Source of the DNA: Oceanospirillum sp048270425 | GTDB taxonomy: Bacteria; Pseudomonadota; Gammaproteobacteria; Pseudomonadales; Halomonadaceae | Assembly (NCBI GenBank): GCA_048270425.1 | Contig: JBLWSY010000001.1 | Coordinates: forward strand, 62,001 to 126,000 | Direction of reading: 5' to 3' | DNA: 64,000 nt | Program-made: the position numbers and the translations under genes | Shown here: positions 6,826 to 15,701 of the stretch, piece after piece | How positions within the stretch are numbered: position 1 is the first letter of the stretch | Layout: each line of letters begins with the position of its first letter | Notes under the pieces: generated by a model | Database searches by the model: none | Seen by the model: the letters and a program-made list of their open reading frames with translations, nothing else | What the model was told of the DNA's origin: nothing

Positions 6826-8088
6826 ATGAGTTTTGCCTCCCTTGGTTTGCATTCAGATTTACTCGCGGTTCTGGAATCCCTTGATTATCAAACCCCGACA
6901 CCGATTCAGCTGGAAGCGATTCCTGAGGTTATGGCAGGTCACGATGTTTTGGCGGGGGCGCAAACCGGCACCGGTAAAACGGCGGCCTTTGCCCTGCCGA
7001 TGATTCACCGTTACCTGACTCAACACGCCCGGAATGACCAAAAGGCGATCCGCACACTGGTGCTGACGCCAACCCGCGAGCTGGCGCAGCAGGTTCACCA
7101 GAGCTTTGTGAAATACAGCAAGGGGTTGGGCTTTAACTCCGTTGTCGCTTATGGCGGTGCCAGCATTAACCCGCAGATTGATGCCCTTAATCAGGGTTGT
7201 GATGTGCTGGTGGCCACTCCTGGTCGTCTGCTGGAACTGGCGATAAAAGAGCTGATCGATCTTAACGAGATCGAAACGCTGGTGCTGGATGAAGCCGACC
7301 GTATGCTGGATATGGGCTTTATCAATGACATTAACCGCATCCTGAAGCGCCTGCCGGAAAGCCGCCAAACCCTGTTTTTCTCCGCCACCTTTAATGATGA
7401 GGTTTTTGCCCTCAGTAAAACGATTCTGAAAGCCCCTAAGCTGATCGAAGTCGCCGAGCGTAACACCACCGCTGCCAAAATTGAGCAGACCTTTTATGAG
7501 GTCGACACCAAACGAAAAGCCGCGATGCTGGCTTACCTGATCGGCTCGAAAAACTGGCAGCAGGTGCTGATCTTCACCCGCACTAAACAGATGGTGGATG
7601 AGCTGGTGGCCGAGTTAGCCAAAGACGGCATCAAAGCATCAGCGGTACACGGTGATAAGTCTCAGGGGGCGCGGGATCGTGGTCTGGAAGAGTTCAAAAG
7701 CGGTAAAGTGCGTGCGCTGGTCGCGACCGATGTTGCCGCCCGTGGTCTGGATATCAAAGAGCTGCAGTACGTTGTTAACTATGAGCTGCCGTACAACGCG
7801 GAAGACTATATTCACCGTATTGGCCGTACCGGTCGGGCCGGGCAGGCGGGGGTAGCGGTTTCCCTGATCTCCCATAAAGAGAAATACCTGTTTGAGGATG
7901 TGAAAAAGCTCACCGGCGAAGAGTTTCTGATGCAGTGGTTCCCGGGGTTTGAGCCGGACTTTATGGCGCGGGAGGAAGAGGAACGCGGTAAACGCAAACC
8001 CTCGAAAAAAGCTCAGCTGGCTAAAGCCTTGGGTAAAGGCAAAGGTGCTCGTAGTGGTAATGGCAGAGGCAAGCCGCGTCGTCGCTAG
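6826..8088 (+). CDS. rhlE: DEAD-box RNA helicase, RhlE-like
   Basis: A helicase of 420 residues from the ATG at 6826, where the Q motif begins (FASLGLHSDLLAVLESLDYQ, then TPTPIQ); the open frame extends upstream to 6763 but adds nothing conserved. Motifs in order: AQTGTGKT, PTRELA, TPGR, DEAD, SAT, FTRT, VATDVAARGLDI, HRIGRTGRAG. The C-terminus is a basic tail (KRKPSKKAQLAKALGKGKGA) as in RhlE-type helicases that act in ribosome and RNA metabolism. RhlE is preferred over SrmB or DeaD by size and tail. It is unrelated to the adjoining cassette. Confidence 0.85.
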   Translation: MSFASLGLHSDLLAVLESLDYQTPTPIQLEAIPEVMAGHDVLAGAQTGTGKTAAFALPMIHRYLTQHARNDQKAIRTLVLTPTRELAQQVHQSFVKYSKGLGFNSVVAYGGASINPQIDALNQGCDVLVATPGRLLELAIKELIDLNEIETLVLDEADRMLDMGFINDINRILKRLPESRQTLFFSATFNDEVFALSKTILKAPKLIEVAERNTTAAKIEQTFYEVDTKRKAAMLAYLIGSKNWQQVLIFTRTKQMVDELVAELAKDGIKASAVHGDKSQGARDRGLEEFKSGKVRALVATDVAARGLDIKELQYVVNYELPYNAEDYIHRIGRTGRAGQAGVAVSLISHKEKYLFEDVKKLTGEEFLMQWFPGFEPDFMAREEEERGKRKPSKKAQLAKALGKGKGARSGNGRGKPRRR

Positions 8089-8125
8089 AGCTATAGATCG
8101 GGCGCGAGTGATTTAGGTATTAAGG

Positions 8126-8158
8126 AAGGGCAGCACTGAAAAGTGGCTGCCCTTTTTT
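8126..8158. terminator. Intrinsic terminator between convergent genes
   Basis: AAGGGCAGC pairs with GCTGCCCTT, with six T residues after it on the plus strand, 38 bases after the rhlE stop. It may also serve the convergent minus-strand gene. Confidence 0.8.
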
Positions 8159-8181
8159 CATATAATGGCAACGACAAGCCC

Positions 8182-8814
8182 TCAGGCGCTCAGTTGATCC
8201 AGAATCTGCTGCCACAGCTCCGGTTTGCCGTAACAACTGGAGTGAGGCAGGCGCAGCCAACCCTCTTCCGTTTCTGCCAGCAGTGTCGGAAAGCCCTGTA
8301 CGCCTAACTGTGCCATCATGTGCTGACTGTGCCGTAGTTTTGGCTTCAGTTCCTGCTCATTGTCCTGCATCGCTTTTTCCCAGTCATCCGGGCTGATGCC
8401 CTGTTCACTGGCCAGCATCTGTAGGGTGTCGGCTTCTGCAACGTCCAGTCCGCGCTGATAGTGGGCTTTCTGGATCGCTTTCAGCATGTCGATCTCATGC
8501 ACGCCAAGCTGCTTTGCCGCCAGAATAGCTGTGGTTGCCAGCATGGAGTCGAGCATCACCGTCGAGTTACCGGCGATTCTCTCCCGATAGGCTTCGGCAA
8601 ATTCCACTCCGGTCAGTTGTGCAATATGCGGATCGGCCTGAAGTATGTGCTGGCGAAAGCTGCTATCAAGGGCGCGGCGTTCGATCATACCGCCTGGATG
8701 CAGCTTCAGCTGCCATTGATGTTTCTGAGCATGCTGCTGCAGGGTGTCGATCAGTTCGGTAGCGCCGTAACACCAGCCGCACATAGGGTCGTAAAAATAA
8801 TGAATCGTTGTCAT
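8182..8814 (-). CDS. DsbA family protein (DsbA/FrnE-like thioredoxin fold)
   Basis: A protein of 210 residues without a signal peptide. It begins with the thioredoxin-type strand TTIHYFYDP and the redox motif CGWC, followed by a helical insertion domain, and has the cis-proline loop GVQGFPTLL near the end. The fold is that of the DsbA/FrnE group of cytoplasmic thiol oxidoreductases or isomerases. The start at 8814 is chosen because AGAGAA is well placed before it. It diverges from a LysR gene, a common regulator-target arrangement. Confidence 0.85.
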   Translation of the reverse strand: MTTIHYFYDPMCGWCYGATELIDTLQQHAQKHQWQLKLHPGGMIERRALDSSFRQHILQADPHIAQLTGVEFAEAYRERIAGNSTVMLDSMLATTAILAAKQLGVHEIDMLKAIQKAHYQRGLDVAEADTLQMLASEQGISPDDWEKAMQDNEQELKPKLRHSQHMMAQLGVQGFPTLLAETEEGWLRLPHSSCYGKPELWQQILDQLSA

Positions 8815-8940
8815 GGATGTTCTCTTTAAACCCATAATATTGGTTTGTTGATGGCAGTGATTGTGCCAATTGATTGTTTAATGAAAAATACCTAATAATG
8901 GTCATCATTGTTTCATATTTTGTTCTAATTAGAGGTGCTG

Positions 8941-9831
8941 ATGGATCGCATAACGGCAGCAAAGGTGTTTGTGGATCTGGCCTGTTCCGGCAGCTTTACC
9001 CGAACCGCCGACCGGCTGGAGATGTCGCGCCCTATGGTGAGTCGTCATCTTGAGGCGATGGAAACCTGGTTGCAGGCGCGCTTGTTTCACCGTACGACGC
9101 GGAAAATCTCGCTGACAACGGCAGGGGAGCAATGCCTTGCTGAGGTAGAGCAGTGGTTATTGCAGGCGGAGCGACTGGAGCAGATGAATATCGCCTCTCA
9201 TGAGCCTTCCGGGCAGATTCGGTTGGCCACCAGTATGTCCTTTGGCTTTTCTCAGTTGGTGCCTGCGTTAAACGGCTTTATGGCGAAATACCCTAAGGTG
9301 TCGGTGGATCTGGAACTGCAGGATAGCGTTACTGATCTGACGGCAGAGCGAATAGACCTTGCGCTGCGCTTTGCCAGTAACCCGGACCCGGCCCTGATCG
9401 GCAAGCCCATTGGTGTCTGTAAGTCGGTCTTGGTGGCCTCTCCGGAATATCTCAAACAGCGTGGCGTGCCGTTAATCCCAGAGGACCTTGCTGAGCATGA
9501 CTGCCTCGGTTATCGCAATTTTGGTCGCCATATCTGGCATCTGACTCATGATGATCTGGGCACGCGATCAGTAGACCTGCACTGTCGTTTGACCGCGAAT
9601 GAAGTAACGGCGCTTATGGCAGCAGCTCAGCAGGGAATGGGTATTGCGATGCAGCCAACCTATCTGGCGACTGAAGCGCTTGAGCGCGGTGATCTGGTTG
9701 AAGTGCTGCCTGAATGGCGGCTGCAGGAGCTGCAGATCTATGTGCTGTACGCCTCGCGCAAGCATCAGTCCGCAGCCGTGCGGGCCCTGATCGATTATCT
9801 GGAACAGTGGTTTAAGCAGCAGCCCTGGTAG
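8941..9831 (+). CDS. LysR family transcriptional regulator
   Basis: A regulator of 296 residues. The N-terminal winged helix is clear (AAKVFVDLACSGSFTRTADR, then MSRPMVSRHLEAMETWL), followed by the effector-binding domain (GQIRLATSMSFGFSQLVPAL). AGAGG sits six bases before the ATG at 8941. It is transcribed away from the DsbA-like gene across 126 bases, so that gene is a likely target. The inducer is unknown. Confidence 0.9.
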   Translation: MDRITAAKVFVDLACSGSFTRTADRLEMSRPMVSRHLEAMETWLQARLFHRTTRKISLTTAGEQCLAEVEQWLLQAERLEQMNIASHEPSGQIRLATSMSFGFSQLVPALNGFMAKYPKVSVDLELQDSVTDLTAERIDLALRFASNPDPALIGKPIGVCKSVLVASPEYLKQRGVPLIPEDLAEHDCLGYRNFGRHIWHLTHDDLGTRSVDLHCRLTANEVTALMAAAQQGMGIAMQPTYLATEALERGDLVEVLPEWRLQELQIYVLYASRKHQSAAVRALIDYLEQWFKQQPW

Positions 9832-9879
9832 TTCGGCGATATGCTGTTTATATTTGGCGATTGAGAAGTTTCCTTAAGG

Positions 9880-9997
9880 GTTATTGCTACCCGTAGTCCG
9901 GATATTAAGGAGCTGCAGCATGTTGTTAACGATGTGCAGCCGTATCATGCTGAAGGCTATATTTACCGGGCCGCTTGTGGCTGTCGTCGTCAGTTAA
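9880..9997 (+). pseudogene. Decayed duplicate of an rhlE segment
   Basis: Read in one frame it gives SPDIKELQHVVNDVQPYHAE then GYIYR, against GLDIKELQYVVNYELPYNAE then DYIHR in the intact helicase (about 7740-7818). Nucleotide similarity covers about 110 bases, including an exact GAGCTGCAG and GTTGTTAAC. There is no start or continuation, so this is a relic about 1.8 kb downstream of the intact gene. Confidence 0.75.
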
Positions 9998-10009
9998 AAG
10001 GTATAGTTG

Positions 10010-10225
10010 ATGGCCAAAATGACATTGGGAACCTGCTCAGAATGTGGCAGTGATTTTAAATGTGAATCTTCCGGGATGACTTCACTGTGCCCGGAGTGCG
10101 CACATTATCTGTATGGTTACGAAAACTGTGTACACATTTTTGAAAATGGCATTTGCCAAATATGCTTGTGGAACGGGTCTGTCTCCAATTACGTTAAGCG
10201 TTTGAAAGCACAGGTGTTGGAATAA
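10010..10225 (+). CDS. Small protein with zinc-ribbon motifs
   Basis: A protein of 71 residues with two CxxC pairs (CSECG and CPECA) that form a zinc ribbon, followed by a third pair near the C-terminus (CQICLWNG). The family is not recognised. The ATG at 10010 has no strong ribosome-binding site. It opens the long run of small plus-strand genes that extends to about 22.5 kb. Confidence 0.6.
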   Translation: MAKMTLGTCSECGSDFKCESSGMTSLCPECAHYLYGYENCVHIFENGICQICLWNGSVSNYVKRLKAQVLE

Positions 10226-10261
10226 GTTGGGCTAGTGGCTATAGAGGGCTGAGAACTGAAT

Positions 10262-10585
10262 ATGCGTTTCGTGAATTCGTCTCGCGTAGTGCTTACCTCT
10301 TATCTTTTTACTCTGTGCATCTTTTCACGGTGGCATATTTTGAATACTGATATCATAGAAAATCTGAAATTTCTCATCGCTTCCGCTGAGAGCAGGGGGG
10401 TTGAGCAGGGTATTAAAACCTACAGTTATTACATCGACAGGTTGACTAACGGCCAGTCTGATAAATCGGATTATGATGACTTATACCGTGAGTTATCGTC
10501 CCTGCAGCGCTTTGCCGATTTCAACGACCGCGAGTGGCAGGCTGTACTCGCTATCTTTAATGCCATTGAAACAGGCTGTCGGTAG
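10262..10585 (+). CDS. Hypothetical protein, about 107 aa
   Basis: A soluble helical protein. The conserved-looking part starts at IIENLKFLIASAESRGVEQG and the preceding 25 residues may not be translated; a TTG before NTDIIENL is a possible alternative start. Family not recognised, but the size and acidic helices resemble immunity proteins of polymorphic toxin systems. It ends 34 bases before the next gene. Confidence 0.5.
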   Translation: MRFVNSSRVVLTSYLFTLCIFSRWHILNTDIIENLKFLIASAESRGVEQGIKTYSYYIDRLTNGQSDKSDYDDLYRELSSLQRFADFNDREWQAVLAIFNAIETGCR

Positions 10586-10619
10586 CGAAATACTCAGCGT
10601 AAAACGCAAGGTCAGAGAT

Positions 10620-11033
10620 ATGCTAAGCCGAAAAACCGTAGCGCTTTTGAACGAAGCGTGCCAGAAGTCTGATCAACTCTATGATGAAGGTGGTTTAATC
10701 TATCTATACAGATTTGGGCATCGTAGAGCTCACTCCTTTATAACCCCCCAGCTTTTGAAATCGGCAGTCAACTCCAGGTCATTGAGCGATGCTGAGGTCT
10801 GTCAATTAAAAGCATTGTTTGCCAACGCGCTTTGTCAGTGTGGTTCCGGACCTATTTCTGACGAAGTGAGTCTCTATGTGCAAAAGCTTATAGATAGGTT
10901 GAACCTTGATTTTAGCGGAATGCATAGCTGTATTAGCGAGTCAGCGGATGATGGTTTATCTCATATGATTGAACTTACTTTTATAGAGAATAATGATTTC
11001 CATACGCTTGAGTTATTTTGGTCTGTTGACTAA
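10620..11033 (+). CDS. Hypothetical protein, 137 aa
   Basis: The ATG at 10620 (MLSRKTVALLNEACQKSD) is preferred; the longer frame from 10473 would overlap the previous gene in a different frame by more than 100 bases. The protein has a helical N-terminus, a motif ITPQLLKSAVNSRSLSDAEV, and ends in TFIENNDFHTLELFWSVD. Family not recognised; another small accessory gene of this cluster. Confidence 0.5.
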   Translation: MLSRKTVALLNEACQKSDQLYDEGGLIYLYRFGHRRAHSFITPQLLKSAVNSRSLSDAEVCQLKALFANALCQCGSGPISDEVSLYVQKLIDRLNLDFSGMHSCISESADDGLSHMIELTFIENNDFHTLELFWSVD

Positions 11034-11148
11034 ATCTGATCAACGTGGAATTTATCCAAAGGTTTTCAGACCCTGAGCCCGTCTGGAATGAGGATAGTGC
11101 TTTGCTAAAACATAAGTTAGATCGTATTTGACCGGTTGTTCATTGATA

Positions 11149-11418
11149 ATGAAAGCGTTGATAACCCAGGCGTTAGGGGAGCTGGAGAGGTTTCCGTTAC
11201 CCTGGCAGGCAATGGTCAGAAAGCAGTTGGAGTATTGCTTTGCAGTGGTTTTGGGAGAAGCTTCACCTGAAAAACTGGAACAACTCAATATTGGTCTGAT
11301 TGCGGTTCGCGAAATTGACGAAGAAGATCCGCTTCATTCTTTGCTCATTGTGATCCAGTATGAGCTACAGCGTAAATTCTTACCCTATGCGGCTAAAGTC
11401 CGGCTGAATATTCGTTGA
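11149..11418 (+). CDS. Hypothetical protein, 89 aa
   Basis: A small helical protein starting MKALITQALGELERFPLPWQ. The ATG at 11149 is preferred over the TTG at 11128. It carries a conserved-looking DEEDPLHSLLIVIQYEL and has no membrane segment. Function unknown; immunity-like in size and setting. The following 230 bases (11419-11648) contain no gene I can support. Confidence 0.5.
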   Translation: MKALITQALGELERFPLPWQAMVRKQLEYCFAVVLGEASPEKLEQLNIGLIAVREIDEEDPLHSLLIVIQYELQRKFLPYAAKVRLNIR

Positions 11419-11648
11419 AGTCAGAGTTTTGACGGGGTTCTTTCCTTGTTGGGAGTGGCAATTTATTGTTACTTTTTGGTTCTGGCCCTGGTACTGGCAT
11501 TCCCTCTCTTGGCCTGATGATTTTTTTGTTTTCTGGTAATCCCTTCTGTTTTTCGAATGATTTCTTCTAAAAAAAGTGTTCTGGCAATGAATTTTTATGA
11601 CGGATAATTCTCAGCATTATTTTAATAGGCTTAATCTAAGGAGGGTGT

Positions 11649-11936
11649 GTGAATCAAATTAATGAGTTGGATGTTGATATTGGTCATCAGCATATAGTGA
11701 TTCAGCGGCGCTATGAGGCCTTGGGTGCCTTTAATGATTTGCTTATAGCAATATGGTTTTTAGTCGGTAGTTTTTTCTTTCTTAATGAATCGCTTATTGA
11801 AAGTGGCACCTGGCTTTTTATCGTAGGTAGTGGTCAATTAATAATTAAGCCGTTGATAAAATTAACCGGTTTGGTTCACGTTGGTCGGGTATTTAAAAAA
11901 CAAATTAGCAACCCGGATGGCTGTAATATCCATTAG
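11649..11936 (+). CDS. YrhK-like membrane protein
   Basis: A protein of 95 residues starting at GTG, preceded by an excellent AAGGAGGG. RRYEALGAFNDLLIAIWFLV, then SFFFLNESLIESGTWLFIVG, matches the YrhK domain, a two-helix membrane module of unknown function. It has two transmembrane segments (about residues 30-48 and 55-75). Confidence 0.8.
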   Translation: MNQINELDVDIGHQHIVIQRRYEALGAFNDLLIAIWFLVGSFFFLNESLIESGTWLFIVGSGQLIIKPLIKLTGLVHVGRVFKKQISNPDGCNIH

Positions 11937-12003
11937 ACTCTCTGGGGCATGATGCTTATTTTTTTGATTAATTTGTTACAGATTAAATCTTTATCATACT
12001 GTT

Positions 12004-12297
12004 ATGAAACATATTATTGATTGCAAAACGGTTGATTCCGAAGCAGACTTTTGGGCTAACTACATCACCACTGTAAAACCTGAAGGTGGTGAGTTTTTTG
12101 GAAAAAATCTGGATGCTTTTTGGGATGCTCTGAGTGCTGGTGGTCCGGGTTTTCCAGGTGACGGCGAACAAGTTATAGAATTTGTGAACAGCGCCAAACT
12201 AAAAAAGTTAAAAAATGGTATTTTTTATAAATCCCTTAAGCAAATCGCTTTTGATCTGAATAATAGCGGCAGCCTTGTAAAGCTTGTTCTTAATTAG
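12004..12297 (+). CDS. Barstar family ribonuclease inhibitor
   Basis: A protein of 97 residues with the barstar signature GEFFGKNLDAFWDALSAGG, in which the helix after GKNLDAFWD plugs the active site of a barnase-type RNase. Family members act as immunity proteins against secreted or contact-dependent ribonucleases. No barnase-like toxin is seen nearby, so this is an orphan immunity gene here. It supports reading the neighbouring small genes as an immunity-rich cluster. Confidence 0.85.
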   Translation: MKHIIDCKTVDSEADFWANYITTVKPEGGEFFGKNLDAFWDALSAGGPGFPGDGEQVIEFVNSAKLKKLKNGIFYKSLKQIAFDLNNSGSLVKLVLN

Positions 12298-12408
12298 CCT
12301 GTATTGAATAGGCCGTTGCGACTAGCAAAATCCATAATATATCAGTTGATATAGCGGTTAGTGTGCTGCTTCGATTTAAGCTGCAATAGTCAAATAACAG
12401 GAGCAAAC

Positions 12409-12690
12409 ATGGCGCTTGTCTATGAAGTGGATTCACGGGTCGTTGCCGACGTTCTCGTTCATCAGGTTGATTTTCGCGGTGCGGCAGATCTGCTTGTGTT
12501 CAAGGTGGATTCACGAGGGCCTGCTTACAATAATGATGCTCTGTGGTGCGAGGTTGCTGTTCGCGGTGTCGCTTCATCGTTAATACACTGGGTAGCTTCG
12601 AGAGGCACTGCTGACCTTTTGATCTGTTATGTGGACTCCCGAGCTGCCGCCGGGTGGCAGCGTGATCACGCTCTTAAGGGCAGGCTATGA
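12409..12690 (+). CDS. Short-repeat protein, DUF6150-like
   Basis: A protein of 93 residues with an AGGAGC ribosome-binding site. It is made of about seven repeats of a strand motif of the type V-x-V-D-S-R-x-x-A-D (VYEVDSRVVADVLVHQVDFR, LLVFKVDSRGPA, WCEVAVRGVASSLIHWVASR, LLICYVDSRAAAGW). This repeat pattern is that of DUF6150, for which a knotted beta-solenoid-like fold has been proposed (from memory, not checked). Function unknown. Confidence 0.7.
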   Translation: MALVYEVDSRVVADVLVHQVDFRGAADLLVFKVDSRGPAYNNDALWCEVAVRGVASSLIHWVASRGTADLLICYVDSRAAAGWQRDHALKGRL

Positions 12691-12830
12691 TTTTTCGCCT
12701 CTGTAGCGACCTAATAGATCATAACTTCGGCTTGCGGGTCATGACTGTGCAGCAATAAAACCCAGGTTCTATATCAATAACCCTTACCCTTTAGGGCTAA
12801 CGGAATGGGATTGAGACAAGGTGTCATTAA

Positions 12831-13613
12831 GTGAAAATCAAAAAGTTGTACGCTGATCAGACCGGGTACGAAATCCTGTGTGATGAATACCAGGGCACTG
12901 ATATCCATTCGTTAAATGATATTTTTGAGGCTCTGAGTGCTCTGAAAAAAGAGTCCGGCAACTTCTCAGTACTGGCAACGCTGGATGATTTGGGGCAGGC
13001 TGAATATACATCTATGCATGCAACGATGTCTCATGATCTTGATGACGTTGAAGGTCATGACCTTTCCGTTGTCGCGCCTGAGGCCTTTGAAGATGGTGAG
13101 CATCTGGGCGATCTGTCGACCAAGTCTGAGTTTTTTATCCGGGAGAGAAACTTTCTTTCAAAAACGCTATCGGTTGATTTCTCAGGTGTTTGCGGCAAGG
13201 GACTCACGCTTGATGACGATGAAATGGATATGCTTGAAAGCGTGCATCATACACCGCTGAATTATATTGATGGCGATATCCGGATAAGAGTTGTCCCGGT
13301 CCAGTCGGCTGCGTTATCAATCAGTGCATTTCCAAATGGTTACTTCTCCTGCGACCTGAATCCGTTTGAAAACTATGTTCTGGCCAAGCATCTTGAACAG
13401 TCATATGGGTACGAACTTTTTGGGCTTGGTGCTTCTCTAATTGGCTTCAAACGAAAAAATCCATTAGCTGCTGATCAGGCAGAATCTGTTGCCCGGGATC
13501 TTACCTGTTTGTACAACAGGGAAGGGGATGCAGCCTTATTTGATCGGTTTTACAGAATTACGCAGCAGTTTGATTATTTGTTCTTAAAGTATGTTGAGTC
13601 GTTGGAATTTTAA
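12831..13613 (+). CDS. Hypothetical protein, 260 aa
   Basis: An acidic soluble protein starting at GTG with AAGGTG in good position. It has no recognised domain; notable blocks are SVVAPEAFEDGEHLGDLSTK, NGYFSCDLNPFENYVLAKHL and GYELFGLGASLIGFKR. The second half could be a DUF4253-like fold, but I cannot support that. The downstream gap (13614-13730) encodes a protein-like stretch (APEELGLADAVSAENAQVKP) without a start, possibly another remnant. Confidence 0.6.
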   Translation: MKIKKLYADQTGYEILCDEYQGTDIHSLNDIFEALSALKKESGNFSVLATLDDLGQAEYTSMHATMSHDLDDVEGHDLSVVAPEAFEDGEHLGDLSTKSEFFIRERNFLSKTLSVDFSGVCGKGLTLDDDEMDMLESVHHTPLNYIDGDIRIRVVPVQSAALSISAFPNGYFSCDLNPFENYVLAKHLEQSYGYELFGLGASLIGFKRKNPLAADQAESVARDLTCLYNREGDAALFDRFYRITQQFDYLFLKYVESLEF

Positions 13614-13730
13614 GTAGAGCGCCGGAAGAACTGGGGCTTGCCGACGCTGTATCTGCTGAGAATGCACAGGTGAAGCCTTGGTTGATACCGGATGTAAAAC
13701 GTATCGTGGGTTGCAGTAAAGGGTCTGAAC

Positions 13731-14303
13731 ATGGAAATACAGTGCCAATGCGGACAGTTCCGCGCAAGTCTTAATGCCTTTCCTAAAAACACCCCTGGTC
13801 GCTTGGTGTGTTATTGCGATGATTGTCAGTCTTATCTGCGTTATCTCAAGCGTGACGACCTGCTTGATGCTAATGGCGGCACCGAGGTGATTCCGGCTTA
13901 TCCTTCGGATGTCGAAATTCTCAGCGGGCAGGAGACGCTGAAATGCACGCGATTGTCGCCGAATGGCATATTTCGTTTTTCTACATCCTGCTGTAATACC
14001 CCTATTGTTAATACCCGCCCTAACGAACCTTGGGCAGGTTTTTTGGGCTGCGTTTATTCTCCTGATGCGATCAGGAGCCTGGGTCCGGTCCGGTGTCGTA
14101 TTATGGGACGTTACGCGAAGGGAGCAGTGCCTCCCGGCACCCCTGATAAATTTAATCTGAAAGCGTTGTTAGCGGTTATGCCCTTCATCCTGAAAGGGAA
14201 GTTGTTCAAAAAGTCGAACCCTTCACCTTTCTTTACCAAGGATGAGCTTACCCCGGTTGCTGCGCCTTATGTGCTGACTAAAGCAGAGCGCAGGCCATCA
14301 TAA
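13731..14303 (+). CDS. DUF6151 family protein, GFA-like zinc-binding fold
   Basis: A protein of 190 residues. Cysteines in the order CQCG, CYCDDCQ and CCNTP match the zinc-binding pattern of GFA-type proteins (glutathione-dependent formaldehyde-activating enzyme fold), in the DUF6151 branch. The WAGFLGCVYSPDAI and PSPFFTKDELTP blocks are also typical. Activity is unknown. The 263 bases after it hold no supported gene. Confidence 0.75.
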   Translation: MEIQCQCGQFRASLNAFPKNTPGRLVCYCDDCQSYLRYLKRDDLLDANGGTEVIPAYPSDVEILSGQETLKCTRLSPNGIFRFSTSCCNTPIVNTRPNEPWAGFLGCVYSPDAIRSLGPVRCRIMGRYAKGAVPPGTPDKFNLKALLAVMPFILKGKLFKKSNPSPFFTKDELTPVAAPYVLTKAERRPS

Positions 14304-14567
14304 TGTTGTTGAAAGCGGCTTTCAGGCCATTTTTCAGCCGGGGAGCCCTTACCAAAGGGCGCAAAATATCGCCTTTTGATGACAATCATTAACTGATGAA
14401 GTCCGCTGTTTGCCCATAATTTTGATGAATAAAAAGACTGATTAATTTTTTCAGTATTGTCTAGGGATTTCGCTGGAAAGTTATTGAGTTTTATTTTCAG
14501 GCTTTAATAGTTTTTACACGCTGAATCTTTTGTGTTTTGAATGACATATTTTTATAAAGGATAACGA

Positions 14568-15149
14568 ATGTCCGCAGAACGTTTTGCCATGGGGCAAGAG
14601 CCCCTTGTTTTTGATTTAACTATTATTCATAAAAGTTTCGGGTGGCTTATATTTTTATTTAGTATTTTAGGCGTATTAACGGAGCCGAGTTTTTTCTATC
14701 TTTTTTTTGGTACTATAGGGTTTTGGTCTGTCAGGCGAAAACGGCAGATTTTATGGCGGCCAGACAAACTGTGTTGGTGCTACAGGGTACGGAATTTCTT
14801 TAGCTGGAAAGAATATTATTATGATATGTCGGATAAGGATACGCTGGTTTTAGATTTAGATACGTATAACCACCTGGGTAGTTCCCGAACGATTTTTTTG
14901 TCTTTTCACCCGCATGAAGAAATCAAGGGATTGAAACTGTTTGCTAAAAGTGAATTTTATCTGAAAGCTTTTAGGTCATTTAACCCCTTGCCTAATATAT
15001 TGAATTCGATAAATCATATTAAACGGTATTATAAGGACATAGGGAAAGAAATTAACATCGATTTGTCTAGATTGGAGATTGAGCAAGATCTTTTGCGCTA
15101 TAAAGGCGTTGATGTTTCTTTGCTAAAAAAAGAGTTGGGTATTGATTGA
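14568..15149 (+). CDS. Membrane-anchored hypothetical protein, 193 aa
   Basis: Preceded by AAGGATAA. Two adjacent hydrophobic segments near residues 25-60 (FGWLIFLFSILGVL and FFYLFFGTIGFW) are followed by RRKRQILWRPDKLCW and a soluble C-terminal domain rich in aromatic and charged residues, possibly PH-like. No family recognised. Base composition is AT-rich compared with housekeeping genes. Confidence 0.65.
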   Translation: MSAERFAMGQEPLVFDLTIIHKSFGWLIFLFSILGVLTEPSFFYLFFGTIGFWSVRRKRQILWRPDKLCWCYRVRNFFSWKEYYYDMSDKDTLVLDLDTYNHLGSSRTIFLSFHPHEEIKGLKLFAKSEFYLKAFRSFNPLPNILNSINHIKRYYKDIGKEINIDLSRLEIEQDLLRYKGVDVSLLKKELGID

Positions 15150-15234
15150 TAGATTATTCATATCAATATGCTTTGCTTTCAGTGAGTAGTCAGCCTCATA
15201 TCATAGTTATCATACGCTTACAGGGAGTGCGCTA

Positions 15235-15699
15235 GTGTCTCAGGAAAAAACACAAATCGATGTGAATCAGCCGGTTGAAAACCCCGATCTGTTATCTGCA
15301 ATAGATCGGGTTGCCCGTGAAGGGTCTGATGAATCCAGAGAAAACCTCATAGAGCAGCTTTTTCTGGCGAATTATTTGGCCGCAATGTTTACCGATGGAC
15401 TTAAAGTTTCGCCTTCTGATGGTCATCAGCAAACGGTTGAACAGGGCAGTACCTTTGGAATTTTGTCTGCTGAGAATGCCGGTAAAAACTATTTAGTTTT
15501 ATTTACAGATTGGAATGCACTTGGACAATACACTGACCGGGATGTTTCAGGCCTGATATTACCGGGTAAAGATGTTTGGTCATTCGCGCTTCAGGACGAT
15601 GCCTACGATGGTGTTGTTATCAACCCCGCACACAATGCGCTCCCTTTGGAACGGCCTATGCTGGAATATCTTGCTCAGCGTGTCGGTCAGTTGCATTAA
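15235..15699 (+). CDS. SseB family protein
   Basis: A protein of 154 residues from a GTG start with AGGGAG upstream. The pattern AAMFTDGLKV, STFGILSAENAGKNYLVLFT, DWNALGQY and DGVVINPAHNALPLE is that of the SseB N-terminal domain. In many genomes such domains sit among immunity or regulatory proteins; the molecular role is not established. It is two bases upstream of the next start. Confidence 0.75.
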   Translation: MSQEKTQIDVNQPVENPDLLSAIDRVAREGSDESRENLIEQLFLANYLAAMFTDGLKVSPSDGHQQTVEQGSTFGILSAENAGKNYLVLFTDWNALGQYTDRDVSGLILPGKDVWSFALQDDAYDGVVINPAHNALPLERPMLEYLAQRVGQLH

Positions 15700-15701
15700 A
15701 G

